Shown here: one piece after another, positions 1-8,349 of the stretch
Position numbering within the stretch: position 1 is the stretch's first letter
Layout: each line of letters opens with the position of its first letter
Source of the DNA: Clostridiales bacterium
GTDB lineage: Bacteria; Bacillota; Clostridia; Oscillospirales; Oscillospiraceae
Length of the DNA: 64,000 nucleotides
Direction of reading: 5' to 3'
Assembly: GCA_004555655.1 (NCBI GenBank)
Contig: SFHJ01000024.1
Coordinates: forward strand, 1-64,000
The notes under the pieces: model-generated
What the model was told of the DNA's origin: nothing
The model's input: only the letters and a program-made list of their open reading frames with translations
Databases searched by the model: none
Translations under genes and position numbers: made by a program

Positions 1-9
1 AAGCTTAAA

Positions 10-54
10 CTGAAGGGCCTGACACCTGCTCAACACAGATATCAGACCCTTCAG
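10..54. terminator. Hairpin near left edge
   Basis: An inverted repeat with 13-nt arms (10-22 and 42-54) and one mismatch encloses a 19-nt loop. No T-run follows. It may end a gene or insertion sequence lying left of the window; its function is inferred only from position. Confidence 0.4.
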
Positions 55-72
55 GCCGCTTAATTCAAAAAA

Positions 73-97
73 TGTCTAACTTTTGGGGTTCACTTCA
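73..97. repeat. Possible insertion-sequence terminal repeat
   Basis: Read on the minus strand this starts TGAAGTGAACCCCAAAAG and ends in a TTAGACA-type tail. That resembles the terminal repeats of IS3-family (IS150-group) elements as I remember them. The body of the element would lie outside the window, so neither a transposase nor the partner repeat can be checked. Confidence 0.35.
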
Positions 98-163
98 ATA
101 CGGCCCTGCCCGGTTTTGTGTTTCTTCCACCTGCTCTGCCCATGCCGCGGACGGAGAAATCAC

Positions 164-193
164 TTGACGCAGGCGGTCGAAAGCGCGTACAAT
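164..193 (+). promoter_or_regulatory. Sigma-A-type promoter of the xylB gene
   Basis: TTGACG (164-169) and TACAAT (188-193) are separated by 18 bp, 44 bp before the xylB start. No clear CRE or XylR operator was recognised around it. Confidence 0.6.
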
Positions 194-237
194 AAGGCTG
201 GGCTTTTGCCCGATTACGTCTGAAAGGCGGAACAACT

Positions 238-1713
238 ATGCTCTATATCGGAATCGATCTCGGCACGTCGGCGTGCAAGCTGCTGCTGGCCGATGAAGCC
301 GGAAAAATCCTGAACACTGTCACGCATGCGTATCCCCTCAGCTTCCCGCAGCCCGGCTGGTCGGAGCAGCGGCCCGAGGACTGGTGGGACGCGGTCGTGA
401 CCGGCGTGCCGGAGCTTCTGCAGGGCTTTGACGCATCGCAGGTCGCAGGCATCGGCGCAGGCGGGCAGATGCACGGCCTTGTCGCGCTCGACGCGCAGGA
501 CAATGTCATCCGTCCGGCGATTTTGTGGAACGACGGCCGCACAGATGAAGAGGTCGACTACCTCAACAATACAATCGGCAGGGAAAAGCTCTCCGCGCTG
601 ACGGCGAATATCGCCTTTGCGGGCTTTACCGCGCCGAAGATCCTGTGGATGCAGAAGCATGAGCCGGAGAATTTCGCAAAAATCGATAAAATCATGCTAC
701 CCAAGGACTACATCAACTACAAACTCACGGGCGTACACAGCTGCGACTACTCCGACGCGTCGGGTATGCTGCTGCTGGACGTTGCCAACAAGTGCTGGTC
801 AAAGGAAATGCTGCAGATCTGTGCGGTGCGTGAAGAGCAGATGCCGGAGCTGTTTGAAAGCTACGAAGTGACCGGCACGCTGACGGTCTCTGCTGCGGCG
901 CAGCTGGGCCTGCCGGAAGCGGTCAAGGTTGTGGCCGGTGCGGGCGACAATGCCGCTGCGGCTGTCGGCACGGGCGTTGTGGGCGCGGGCGGATGCAACA
1001 TCTCGCTCGGCACATCCGGTACCATCTTCATTTCCGCCGGCCGCTTTGGCGTCGACCCCAATAACGCGCTGCACGCGTTCGCGCACGCCGACGGCGGATA
1101 CCATCTTATGGGATGCATGTTATCAGCCGCCAGCTGCAACAAGTGGCTGTGTGAGGATATTCTCAAAACGGCGGACTATTCCGCCGAGCAGGCGGGCATT
1201 ACGGACGACAAACTGGGCCGGAACCACGTCTTTTTCCTGCCGTATCTCATGGGCGAGCGCAGCCCCATCAACGACACGAACGCGCGCGCTACCTTTACCG
1301 GCATGACCATGGACACCGCGCGCGAGGATCTGGTGCAGGCGGTGCTTGAGGGCGTGGCGTTTGCCATCCGCGACAGCTTTGAGGTCGCAAAGTCGCTCGG
1401 CGTGCAGATCCCGCGTTCATTCCTCTGCGGCGGCGGCAGCAAGTCGCCGCTCTGGCGGAAGATCTTTGCAAACGTGCTGGGGATTCCCCTCGACACGGTC
1501 AAGACGGAGCAGGGACCCGGCTACGGCGGCGTGATTCTGGCCATGGTCGGCTGCGGCCGGTTTGACAGCGTGCAGGCCGCTTGCCGCGCGCTCGTTGAAG
1601 TTGCGTCCACCACCGAGCCTGACGCGGTGCTGACCGAGCGCTATGAGGCGCGTTACCACCAGTTCCGGCAGATCTACCCGGCAATGCGGGCGCTGTTCCC
1701 GGCGCTCCGGTAA
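238..1713 (+). CDS. xylB: Xylulokinase (FGGY family)
   Basis: This cytoplasmic kinase phosphorylates D-xylulose with ATP to xylulose 5-phosphate, which feeds the pentose phosphate pathway. At 491 aa it has normal length. The N-terminal FGGY_N domain opens with the phosphate-binding GIDLGTS motif (residues 5-11), and FGGY_C carries GAGDNA with the likely catalytic Asp237 and a GGGSKSPLWRK adenine-site motif near residue 400. The ATG at 238 has a GAAAGGCGG ribosome-binding site and its own promoter. The next gene is a polyol-type dehydrogenase on the same strand, which suggests use of xylitol, arabitol or a related sugar alcohol; no isomerase or transporter is in view. A pentulokinase of other specificity remains possible. 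Confidence 0.88.
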   Translation: MLYIGIDLGTSACKLLLADEAGKILNTVTHAYPLSFPQPGWSEQRPEDWWDAVVTGVPELLQGFDASQVAGIGAGGQMHGLVALDAQDNVIRPAILWNDGRTDEEVDYLNNTIGREKLSALTANIAFAGFTAPKILWMQKHEPENFAKIDKIMLPKDYINYKLTGVHSCDYSDASGMLLLDVANKCWSKEMLQICAVREEQMPELFESYEVTGTLTVSAAAQLGLPEAVKVVAGAGDNAAAAVGTGVVGAGGCNISLGTSGTIFISAGRFGVDPNNALHAFAHADGGYHLMGCMLSAASCNKWLCEDILKTADYSAEQAGITDDKLGRNHVFFLPYLMGERSPINDTNARATFTGMTMDTAREDLVQAVLEGVAFAIRDSFEVAKSLGVQIPRSFLCGGGSKSPLWRKIFANVLGIPLDTVKTEQGPGYGGVILAMVGCGRFDSVQAACRALVEVASTTEPDAVLTERYEARYHQFRQIYPAMRALFPALR

Positions 1714-1924
1714 GGCATCATAAAGCAGAAGCATCAACGGCCGGACGCAGCTGCGGACAGCAGAACCCGGTCTATGCCGCGATGCCGGGGCCAGAAAGAG
1801 GAGCGGCTTTTGCGCGAGGTCATCGTGTCCCGCATCAAGGACATCAGGCGGCTGCGGCTGTGACACGCGCGGCGCGGACGGTATATGGAGACGAAAACAG
1901 AAAAAACAGATGGAGGAAGCAGAT

Positions 1925-2917
1925 ATGAGCGGTATGATGAAGCAAATGGTCATGGCCGGGCCCGGCAAGACAAAGATCATCGAGGTGCCGATTCCCGAAA
2001 TCACGGAGGATGAGATGCTCGTCCGCGTGACGCTGTCGGGTATGTGCCACTCTGAGTGGTATCCGTGGCTGACGGCAAAGGAGGGGGATCTCCTGGGCCA
2101 TGAATCCATCGGTGTGGTGGAGAAGCTCGGCGCGAACGTCACAGGCTTTCATGTGGGCGAGCGCGTCACGGGCCTCGGCGGCGGCGCGTTCCGGGAATAT
2201 ATCGTGGTTGAGCCGTCGAAAATGGCGCACGTGCCCGACTGTCTCAAGGATGAGGACGCGATTTCCGAGCCGCTGGCGTGCCTGCTGTCGGCGGCCATGA
2301 AGCTGCCGGTGAAGACGCTGGGCGATACCGCCGCTGTGGTCGGCTGCGGCTACATGGGCCTTGGCACCGTATCCTTGTTCAAGGCCATGGGCTACGGCGA
2401 TATCATCGCCATCGACAAGCGGCCCGAGGCGCTGGAGAACGCGAAAAAGTTCGGCGCGACCGAGCTCTACCTGCCGGAGGAGATCCCGGCGCGCTATATC
2501 TCCGATTTTGATACGATGGGCTTCGTCGATCTGACGAGAAACGGCGACAATTCCCAGCTCTTTGCCCTTGGCATCCCCACGGTCATGGAGTTTACCGGCA
2601 CCGAGGACGGCCTGCAGCTGGCGGGACGTCTGGTCAAGGCGCACGGCAGGCTCGGCATCGGCGGGTATCACAACGACGGGCCGCGCTCGATCGACTACAA
2701 GCTGTGGAACTTCAAGGCCATCACCACCATCAACTGCCATGAGCGCCGCATCGCCTATGAGGCCGACTTGTGCCGCCGCTGCATGGAGCTGCTCGAGAAA
2801 GGCATCTGGAAGTTCACCGGCGTGACGAAGATCTATGATCTTGAGGAATTCGACAAGGTCAGCGACATGATGATTCACCACACCGACGGCTTTATCAAAG
2901 CCGCGTTCCGCTGCTGA
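1925..2917 (+). CDS. Zinc-dependent medium-chain alcohol dehydrogenase
   Basis: A 330-aa NAD(P)-dependent dehydrogenase of the MDR superfamily, probably oxidising a sugar alcohol or other secondary alcohol. The catalytic-zinc Cys is in GMCHSEW and the GHE motif follows. A Rossmann fold with GCGYMGLG lies near residue 140. The four-cysteine structural zinc lobe of classical enzymes is not visible. An in-frame ATG at 1910 lies on top of the GGAGG that serves the ATG at 1925, so the later start is chosen. The 211-bp gap after xylB has no clear promoter, and the last 50 codons of one frame there (to 1863) look weakly protein-like but match nothing I know. Co-transcription with xylB is plausible. 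Confidence 0.75.
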   Translation: MSGMMKQMVMAGPGKTKIIEVPIPEITEDEMLVRVTLSGMCHSEWYPWLTAKEGDLLGHESIGVVEKLGANVTGFHVGERVTGLGGGAFREYIVVEPSKMAHVPDCLKDEDAISEPLACLLSAAMKLPVKTLGDTAAVVGCGYMGLGTVSLFKAMGYGDIIAIDKRPEALENAKKFGATELYLPEEIPARYISDFDTMGFVDLTRNGDNSQLFALGIPTVMEFTGTEDGLQLAGRLVKAHGRLGIGGYHNDGPRSIDYKLWNFKAITTINCHERRIAYEADLCRRCMELLEKGIWKFTGVTKIYDLEEFDKVSDMMIHHTDGFIKAAFRC

Positions 2918-2990
2918 AGCGGCAGAAGATTGCAGAATAGAAAAGCCGCCTGAACGGTATGAACCGAACCGGTAAAACCGGGTAACAGAC

Positions 2991-3034
2991 AAAAAGCCCC
3001 CTGATGTTGGATCATAACAACATCAGGGGGTCTT
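2991..3034. terminator. Bidirectional terminator between convergent genes
   Basis: A perfect 13-bp stem (2997-3009 with 3018-3030) has an 8-nt loop. It has AAAAAG on the left, which is a T-run for the minus-strand kinase, and TCTT on the right for the plus-strand dehydrogenase. The rest of the gap up to 3144 shows nothing further. Confidence 0.8.
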
Positions 3035-3144
3035 GCCACGCAAACGGGAAGTATGCTCAGATCAGTCCGATTGAGGACCAAATCCTGCGAACGCAGGCAG
3101 CCGGAAGGATAAGCCGGAAATTGCAATTCACAGAAATTTCTTTC

Positions 3145-4686
3145 TTATATGACTGCAACAGCTGTACGCTCCACATCCAGAAGCGCCCTGTAGTGCTTGA
3201 TGTATGCGTTGAAGCCGTCCACATCGGCCTGTTCGGGCTGCAGCGTGGAGCCCTCAATGCCGGCAAAGACGCGGGTATTCAGGTAATCCTCCAGACTTTC
3301 GCCCCCGGCACGCCGGAGCATGTACGATGCCAAAAGCGCCATGCCGTACGGGCCGCCCTCGCCTGCGGTCTGCATGCAGGTCACAGGTGCGTTGCAGGCG
3401 GCGGCCAGATACTTCTGGCCGACCACGGGCGTCTTGAACAGGCCGCCGTGGCCGGTAAGGGAGTCGATGGTGACGTGCTCCCTGGCGAGAATATCCATGC
3501 CGAGCTTCAACGTCGCCATGGTGGAATACAGCTGCGCACGGAAGAAGTTGGCGAGCGTGAAGCGGCTGTCGGGGCGGCGCGCGATGAGCGGACGGCCCGC
3601 GTCCATATGGGTCACGCCTTCACCCGCCATGTAGTTGCACACCAGAACGCCGCCGCAGTCCGCGTCACCCGCAAGCGAGGTCTCATACAGCTTGGTATAG
3701 AGCTCCGCCGTGGAGGGTTCGGCGCCGAACAGCTGTGCGGCCTGTTTCAGAATGCCCACCCAGGCATTGGAATCATTGGTGCAGTTGTTGCAGTGTACCA
3801 TGGCCACGGGTTTGCCGGTGGGGGTGGTGACAAGGTCGATCTCCTCATAGACCTTCCCGAGCGGATGCTCCAGAACGACCATCGAGAAGATGGACGTGCC
3901 CGCAGAGACGTTGCCCGTTCTCGGTGCGACGGCATTGGTGGCCGTCATACCGGTGCCCGCATCGCCCTCAGCCGGAGCAAAGGGGATGCCGGGCGCAAGA
4001 AGATTGTCAAGAAGCGCTGCGCCCTGCGCAGTGAGCTGTCCCGCGTTTTCGCCGGCGGGCAGTACCCTGGGCAGAAGGTCGATGAGCTTCCACGGCAGGT
4101 TACGCGCAGCCACGTGCGCATTGAATTTTTCCAGCATCGTCTCGTCATAGCAGAGCTTTTCAGAATCGATGGGGAACATGCCGCTGGCCTCGCCGATGCC
4201 GATGGCATTGACGCCGGTGAGCATGTAGTGCACGTAGCCCGCCAGCGTGGTGATGTGCGCCAGCTTTTCCAGATGCGCTTCACCATTCAGCACCGCCTGA
4301 TACAGGTGCGCGATGCTCCAGCGCTGCGGAATATTGAAGCCGAAGAGCTCCGTCAGCTCCGCCGCCGCCTGCGCGGTGATGGTGTTCTGCCACGTGCGGA
4401 AGGGCGTCAGCAGGTTCCACTCGGCGTCAAAAGCCAGATAGCCGTGCATCATGCCCGAAATACCCATGGCGGCGATGCTTTCACGGTCTTTCATCCCGGA
4501 AAGCGCCTGCTTCAGACCCGTCCAGACCGAATCGAGGTCATACGTCCACACGCCGTCTTCAAACCGCGACGCCCATGTGTAGTCGCCTGAGGAGACGGGG
4601 CGGAACTGCCCGTCGACCGTTACTGCCTTGATGCGGGTTGAGCCGAACTCAATGCCGAGACTCAGGCTGTTTTGATTGTGTTTCAT
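3145..4686 (-). CDS. FGGY-family carbohydrate kinase
   Basis: A 513-aa sugar kinase of the xylulokinase/ribulokinase group (COG1070), predicted to phosphorylate a ketose or polyol. The phosphate-binding LGIEFGSTR is at the N-terminus, GDAGTGMTATN holds the likely catalytic Asp, and GHGGLFKTP forms part of the nucleotide site. The start at 4686 is preferred over the one five codons upstream because the upstream ATGGGAGG is itself the ribosome-binding site. It converges with the xylB/dehydrogenase pair. Its substrate cannot be read from sequence. L-ribulose or L-fuculose kinase are alternatives; it is distinct from the XylB upstream and more divergent. Confidence 0.8.
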   Translation of the reverse strand: MKHNQNSLSLGIEFGSTRIKAVTVDGQFRPVSSGDYTWASRFEDGVWTYDLDSVWTGLKQALSGMKDRESIAAMGISGMMHGYLAFDAEWNLLTPFRTWQNTITAQAAAELTELFGFNIPQRWSIAHLYQAVLNGEAHLEKLAHITTLAGYVHYMLTGVNAIGIGEASGMFPIDSEKLCYDETMLEKFNAHVAARNLPWKLIDLLPRVLPAGENAGQLTAQGAALLDNLLAPGIPFAPAEGDAGTGMTATNAVAPRTGNVSAGTSIFSMVVLEHPLGKVYEEIDLVTTPTGKPVAMVHCNNCTNDSNAWVGILKQAAQLFGAEPSTAELYTKLYETSLAGDADCGGVLVCNYMAGEGVTHMDAGRPLIARRPDSRFTLANFFRAQLYSTMATLKLGMDILAREHVTIDSLTGHGGLFKTPVVGQKYLAAACNAPVTCMQTAGEGGPYGMALLASYMLRRAGGESLEDYLNTRVFAGIEGSTLQPEQADVDGFNAYIKHYRALLDVERTAVAVI

Positions 4687-5147
4687 TGGTTGTCCTCCCA
4701 TTTTTGAAAAATCGCCCGGTATTTGTGCCCGCCCGGCGTGATGATGTCCTCACCCCTGCTCATGCAGCGGCGGAAAAGCTGGATAGATCCGGCACCAACT
4801 CTATGGCGTCCTGCGTCTTCTGGTACAGAAGCAAAGGCAACACCGCGCATGCTTCGCGGATGCTGCGCTCGACTTTCGCGAAACGCAGCACACTGATCCT
4901 CGATTTTTTCTCCGGATTTGCCTATATTATATCATATCCGGCTGTGCGCGCAGAAGTCTTTTTTCAAAAATTCGGCCGGCAGGAGCTCCTCCGGCGGAAT
5001 TTGCTCTGCGGCATCTGCAGCGCGTCCATACGGCCGCGGAGCAGCGCCGCCCGCAAAACGCCGCGGCGGGCAAAATGCAGCCATATCCGGCTTTGTTCTT
5101 TCCTGCGGTCAAAGGCTCTGGTATAATCAAAAAAGGAGATGAGACAG
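4687..5147. other. Divergent intergenic region, 461 bp
   Basis: A TATAAT-type -10 for the leftward kinase lies near 4930, with no good -35. For the rightward gene an extended -10, TGGTATAAT, ends at 5127. Between 4690 and 4890 the minus strand reads for about 40 codons as plausible protein in one frame, ending in GEDIITPGGHK and continuing to a stop at the kinase start, with another open frame just upstream. This could be a decayed gene end, but I do not recognise it. Confidence 0.4.
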
Positions 5148-6367
5148 ATGTGTGATACGTTGGGCTTTTTTCGGGCGGCTGCGGCTATTTTGCAAAAAAC
5201 AGCGACCGCAGTCCCAATGAGCCGCAGGTGGTGGAGTATTATCCCGCGCAGTCCGGCCTTGGCGGCAAGCTGCAGGCGACGTATATATCTGTGCCGCAGG
5301 CGGAGCACACCAATGCAGTGCTGCTGTCACGGCCGGCGTGGATGTGGGGCGCGGAGATCGGCGTGAATGAACACGGCGTCTGCATTGGAAACGAGGCCGT
5401 CTTCACCAAAGGCAAATACGCCAGAACCGGGCTGACAGGCATGGATCTGCTGCGTCTGGCGCTGGAGCGGGCCGACACGGCCAGGGATGCGGTATCGCTT
5501 CTCATCCGTTTGCTGGAGCAGTATGGACAGGGCGGCAACTGCGGCTTTGACCACGAATTTTTCTATGACAATGCGTTTCTCGTCATGGACCGGACGGAAA
5601 TCTACGTACTGGAGACGGCGGGCGGCCACTGGGTCTGGCGCCGCTGCGACAGCGCCGGCATCTCCAACCGCCTGTCTATCGGCCTTGACGGCGACGCGTA
5701 TTGCGGCGGCATGGCCTATGACTTCAAGAAGCGGCACACGGAGCCTGTCTTTACGCATTTTTCCGGCTCAAAGTGCAGGCGCGGGCAGACGCAGGCCTGT
5801 CTTGCGGGCGCGCAGGGCGTGGCCGACTGCATGCGCGCGCTGCGCAGCCACAAAACCGGCTGCGCGCCGTTTCGCAGCGGCAGTGTGTCCAGCGTTTGCA
5901 TGCACTTTGGCGCAATGGTGGGCGACCACACCACAGCCAGCATGATCGTCGAACTGCGGCCAAAGGATATCGTGGTCTGGACGACCGGCAGCAGCGTGCC
6001 GTGTGTATCGCTGTTTAAGCCATGGCTGTTTGGCGCATCGCCGTGCGCGCCGGTGTTCGTGGGCGAGGACGCATCCGCGAAGGCCTACTGGCTGCAGGCC
6101 GAGCAGTTCCGGCGCGGCCTGATCGGAAGGGAGGTTCCGCAGGAATACGATGCACAGCGCGACGCACTGGAGGCCGATTGGCTTGAACAGGCAAAAACGC
6201 TTGCCGCAGAGGACTTTCCGGCGTTCTCACGCGCGTGTATGGAGCAGGAACGGCAGTTTTTTGACCGCTGGCGGCGGCATGCCTTCCCGGCGGCAAGCAG
6301 CTCCCGTGCGTTTTTGTCCCGCTGGGAAAAGAAAAACGCTGCGTTGGAGCGGGCACAGACGGAATAA
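5148..6367 (+). pseudogene. C69-family dipeptidase, frameshifted near its N-terminus
   Basis: Family C69 enzymes are N-terminal-nucleophile hydrolases that cut dipeptides or related amides, with Cys2 exposed after Met removal. The reading starts perfectly at 5148 with MCDTLGFF and a good AAGGAG site. The rest of the family signature (FAKNSDR, then PNEPQVVEYYP) is in another frame from about 5171 on, and the body runs open to 6367. One T missing from the six-T run at 5166-5171 explains the break: with seven Ts one gets an intact protein of about 406 aa with the usual N-terminus. Either the gene is inactivated, switched by slippage, or the base is a sequencing error. The body includes GVNEHGVCIGNEAV and the ending has no other damage. 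Confidence 0.8.
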
Positions 6368-6370
6368 AAA

Positions 6371-6416
6371 AGAACACCGAAAGCGAGTGACCAGTTCGCT
6401 TCCGGTGTTCTTTCTT
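6371..6416 (+). terminator. Terminator after the C69 gene
   Basis: Arms AGAACACCGAAAGCGA and TCGCTTCCGGTGTTCT pair over 16 positions with one mismatch, followed by TTCTTT. Confidence 0.8.
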
Positions 6417-6551
6417 TAAAAAATATGAGGGGAAAATGAAAAAGTGTTTATCGCTTCTTGCAAGTATAGAATACCAAGCGGATATTAAAAAACATAGAGG
6501 ATAGTTTTTAAATATTTATGAAATCCGATGGAAGTTTCGCACAGTGCGGGC

Positions 6552-6580
6552 TTGACAAGCCGTGGGCGAGTGCGTAAAAT
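6552..6580 (+). promoter_or_regulatory. Promoter of the HD-domain gene
   Basis: A consensus TTGACA (6552-6557) and TAAAAT (6575-6580) have a 17-bp spacer, 34 bp before the start codon. The preceding AT-rich stretch (6417-6550) holds nothing else I recognise. Confidence 0.75.
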
Positions 6581-6613
6581 GTAGAAAAACATATCGGAAA
6601 GGTAGGAAATTCT

Positions 6614-7192
6614 ATGGAACGAAGCGAAGCGTGGGCGCTGCTGACGAAATACAACCGGGATCACTTCCATCTGCAGCACGCGCTGACGGTCGAGGCCGTG
6701 ATGCGCTACTTTGCAGATACTCTGGGCTACGCGGATGAGGCCGATTTCTGGGCAAATGTGGGGCTGCTGCATGATCTGGATTTTGAGCAGTACCCGCAGG
6801 AGCACTGTGTGAAGTGCCAGCAGCTCATGCGCGAAGATGGCGTCGACGAGCGCACCATCCGCGCCGCGGCCAGCCACGGTTACGGCATCTGTGTGGATAT
6901 CAAGCCGGAGCACGAGATGGAGAAAGTGCTTTTCGCAGCGGACGAGCTCACGGGGCTCATCTGGGCGGCGGCCCTGATGCGGCCGAGCAAGAGCGTGCAG
7001 GATATGGAGCTCAAGTCGCTCAAGAAGAAGTTCAAGGATAAAAAGTTTGCCGCAGGCTGCTCGCGCGAGGTCATCACACGCGGCGCAGAGCAGCTCGGCT
7101 GGGAGCTGGACACGCTGCTGACGCGCACGCTCGAGGCCATGCGCGCCTCGGAAGCGCAGATCAACGCGCGCGTCGCAGAGCTGGGCGAATAA
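6614..7192 (+). CDS. HD-domain metal-dependent hydrolase
   Basis: A 192-aa cytoplasmic protein of the HD superfamily, whose members are metal-dependent phosphohydrolases acting on nucleotides or other phosphoesters. The metal-ligand His-Asp pair is seen in LLHDLDF (about residues 54-60), with HFHLQHAL upstream as a likely further ligand and SHGYG downstream. Such short HD proteins are common in clostridia, and their substrate is mostly unknown. The gene is monocistronic: it has its own promoter and is closed by a terminator right after the stop. There is no sign of a signal peptide or membrane segment. Confidence 0.75.
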   Translation: MERSEAWALLTKYNRDHFHLQHALTVEAVMRYFADTLGYADEADFWANVGLLHDLDFEQYPQEHCVKCQQLMREDGVDERTIRAAASHGYGICVDIKPEHEMEKVLFAADELTGLIWAAALMRPSKSVQDMELKSLKKKFKDKKFAAGCSREVITRGAEQLGWELDTLLTRTLEAMRASEAQINARVAELGE

Positions 7193-7196
7193 TACA

Positions 7197-7233
7197 AAAC
7201 GTGCGTACTTGCAAGTACGCACGTTTTCGTTTA
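7197..7233 (+). terminator. Terminator after the HD gene
   Basis: A near-perfect palindrome AAAACGTGCGTACTT / AAGTACGCACGTTTT with minimal loop is followed by CGTTT. It is only 34 bp before the next start codon, so it also isolates the next gene. Confidence 0.8.
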
Positions 7234-7266
7234 TCATGAGGAAAAACGCACAGAAGGAGAAAAGCC

Positions 7267-8310
7267 ATGAAACAAAGGTGCCTTGCGATCGTACTTGCTG
7301 CCGCGCTGCTGCTGTTGAGCGGGTGCGCGCTTGCATATCTGCAGCCGGAGCAGGCGGGCGCGCCGGAGGGCGCGTTCTGGGTCAGCTATTTCGACGTGGG
7401 ACAGGCCGACGCTGCGCTGGTATACTGCGAGGGAGAATACATGCTCATCGACGGCGGCAATGTCGACGACGGGCCGTATGTGGTGACGAGCCTGCACGAG
7501 CGCGGCGTGCAGTCGCTCAGCTATGTTGTGAACTCGCACTGCGACGAGGATCACTGCGGCGGACTCACCGACGTGCTGGAGGAATTTGACGCTTCGCGCG
7601 TCTTTTCCAGCACGAGCGCATACAATACGCGTGCGTTCTCCAATTTTGCCGCTGCCGCCGAGCAGCAGGGCAGCGCCATTGAGCTTCCTGTGCCAGGCGA
7701 TACGTTTCCGCTTGGCAGCGCTGAGGTCACGATTCTGGGCCCGCTGCGCGATTATGCCAATAACAATGAAAACTCGATCGTCCTGCGGATCGACTACGGA
7801 GAAACGTCATTTCTGTTTACCGGCGACATCGGTCTTACCGCTGAGGATGAGCTGGTGGAAAGCGGTGCAGACCTGCGCGCTACGGTCTTGAAGGTAGCCC
7901 ATCACGGCAGCGCGGGCTCAAGCGGATATGTGTTTTTGCGCGAGGTGATGCCGGAATACGGCGTGATCTCGGTCGGCACGGGCAATGACTATGGCCACCC
8001 GACGGACGCAGCGCTCAGCCGTCTGCGGGACGCCGGTGTAACGCTCTGCCGCACCGACCTGCAGGGAACTGTTACGGTCACGAGCGACGGCCGGAGCGTC
8101 AGCTTTACGACCGAGCGCAGTGCCGCAGAGGCAGAAATCAACCCGACCATCCTTGACCGGGCGAGCAGCTACATCGGAAACGTCAATTCCAGGGTCTTCC
8201 ACCGCGACGATTGCGGCAGCCTGCCCGCAGAAAAGAATCAGGTCGTATTCGACAGCTATCAGGACGCGCTGGATGCCGGCTATACGCCGCACAAAGGCTG
8301 TCTGGGATAA
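7267..8310 (+). CDS. Secreted ComEC/Rec2-like metallo-beta-lactamase-fold lipoprotein
   Basis: A 347-aa predicted lipoprotein: signal peptide with lipobox LLSGC at residues 17-21, then a metallo-hydrolase domain like the soluble C-terminal part of ComEC. The metal motif is HCDEDHCGG, followed by FTGDIG and a KVAHHGS motif. The last 45 residues form a small domain (YIGNVNSRVFHRDDC, ending HKGCLG) with paired His/Cys residues of the kind seen at the end of similar surface nucleases; it may bind a metal. Likely an extracellular nuclease or phosphodiesterase tethered to the membrane. The gene stands alone between two terminators. No competence channel domain is present, so it is not ComEC itself. 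Confidence 0.78.
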   Translation: MKQRCLAIVLAAALLLLSGCALAYLQPEQAGAPEGAFWVSYFDVGQADAALVYCEGEYMLIDGGNVDDGPYVVTSLHERGVQSLSYVVNSHCDEDHCGGLTDVLEEFDASRVFSSTSAYNTRAFSNFAAAAEQQGSAIELPVPGDTFPLGSAEVTILGPLRDYANNNENSIVLRIDYGETSFLFTGDIGLTAEDELVESGADLRATVLKVAHHGSAGSSGYVFLREVMPEYGVISVGTGNDYGHPTDAALSRLRDAGVTLCRTDLQGTVTVTSDGRSVSFTTERSAAEAEINPTILDRASSYIGNVNSRVFHRDDCGSLPAEKNQVVFDSYQDALDAGYTPHKGCLG

Positions 8311-8315
8311 AAAGC

Positions 8316-8342
8316 TTGCCGCAAAGCCAGGCTTTGCGGCAA
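8316..8342. terminator. Terminator between convergent genes
   Basis: A GC-rich stem TTGCCGCAAAGC / GCTTTGCGGCAA with a 3-nt loop lies between the lipoprotein gene and the oppositely oriented SGNH gene. It lacks long T-runs on either side. Confidence 0.65.
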
Positions 8343-8349
8343 CTTGCAG

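Noticed and set aside
1844..2992. 382-codon open frame antisense to the dehydrogenase
   Set aside because: It is a GC-rich shadow of a clear MDR dehydrogenase; its product is Arg/His/Ala-rich with no family features.
3004..4590. 528-codon open frame antisense to the FGGY kinase
   Set aside because: The opposite strand encodes a full-length kinase with intact motifs; this product looks like the typical third-position shadow.
5160..5180. Programmed -1 ribosomal frameshift in the C69 gene
   Set aside because: The run C-TTT-TTT is not a proper slippery heptamer and no clear pseudoknot follows; a missing base is simpler.
5139..5366. Separate small gene starting MRQMCDTLGFF
   Set aside because: Its first residues are the start of the frameshifted C69 peptidase; after the T-run it is out of frame and meaningless.
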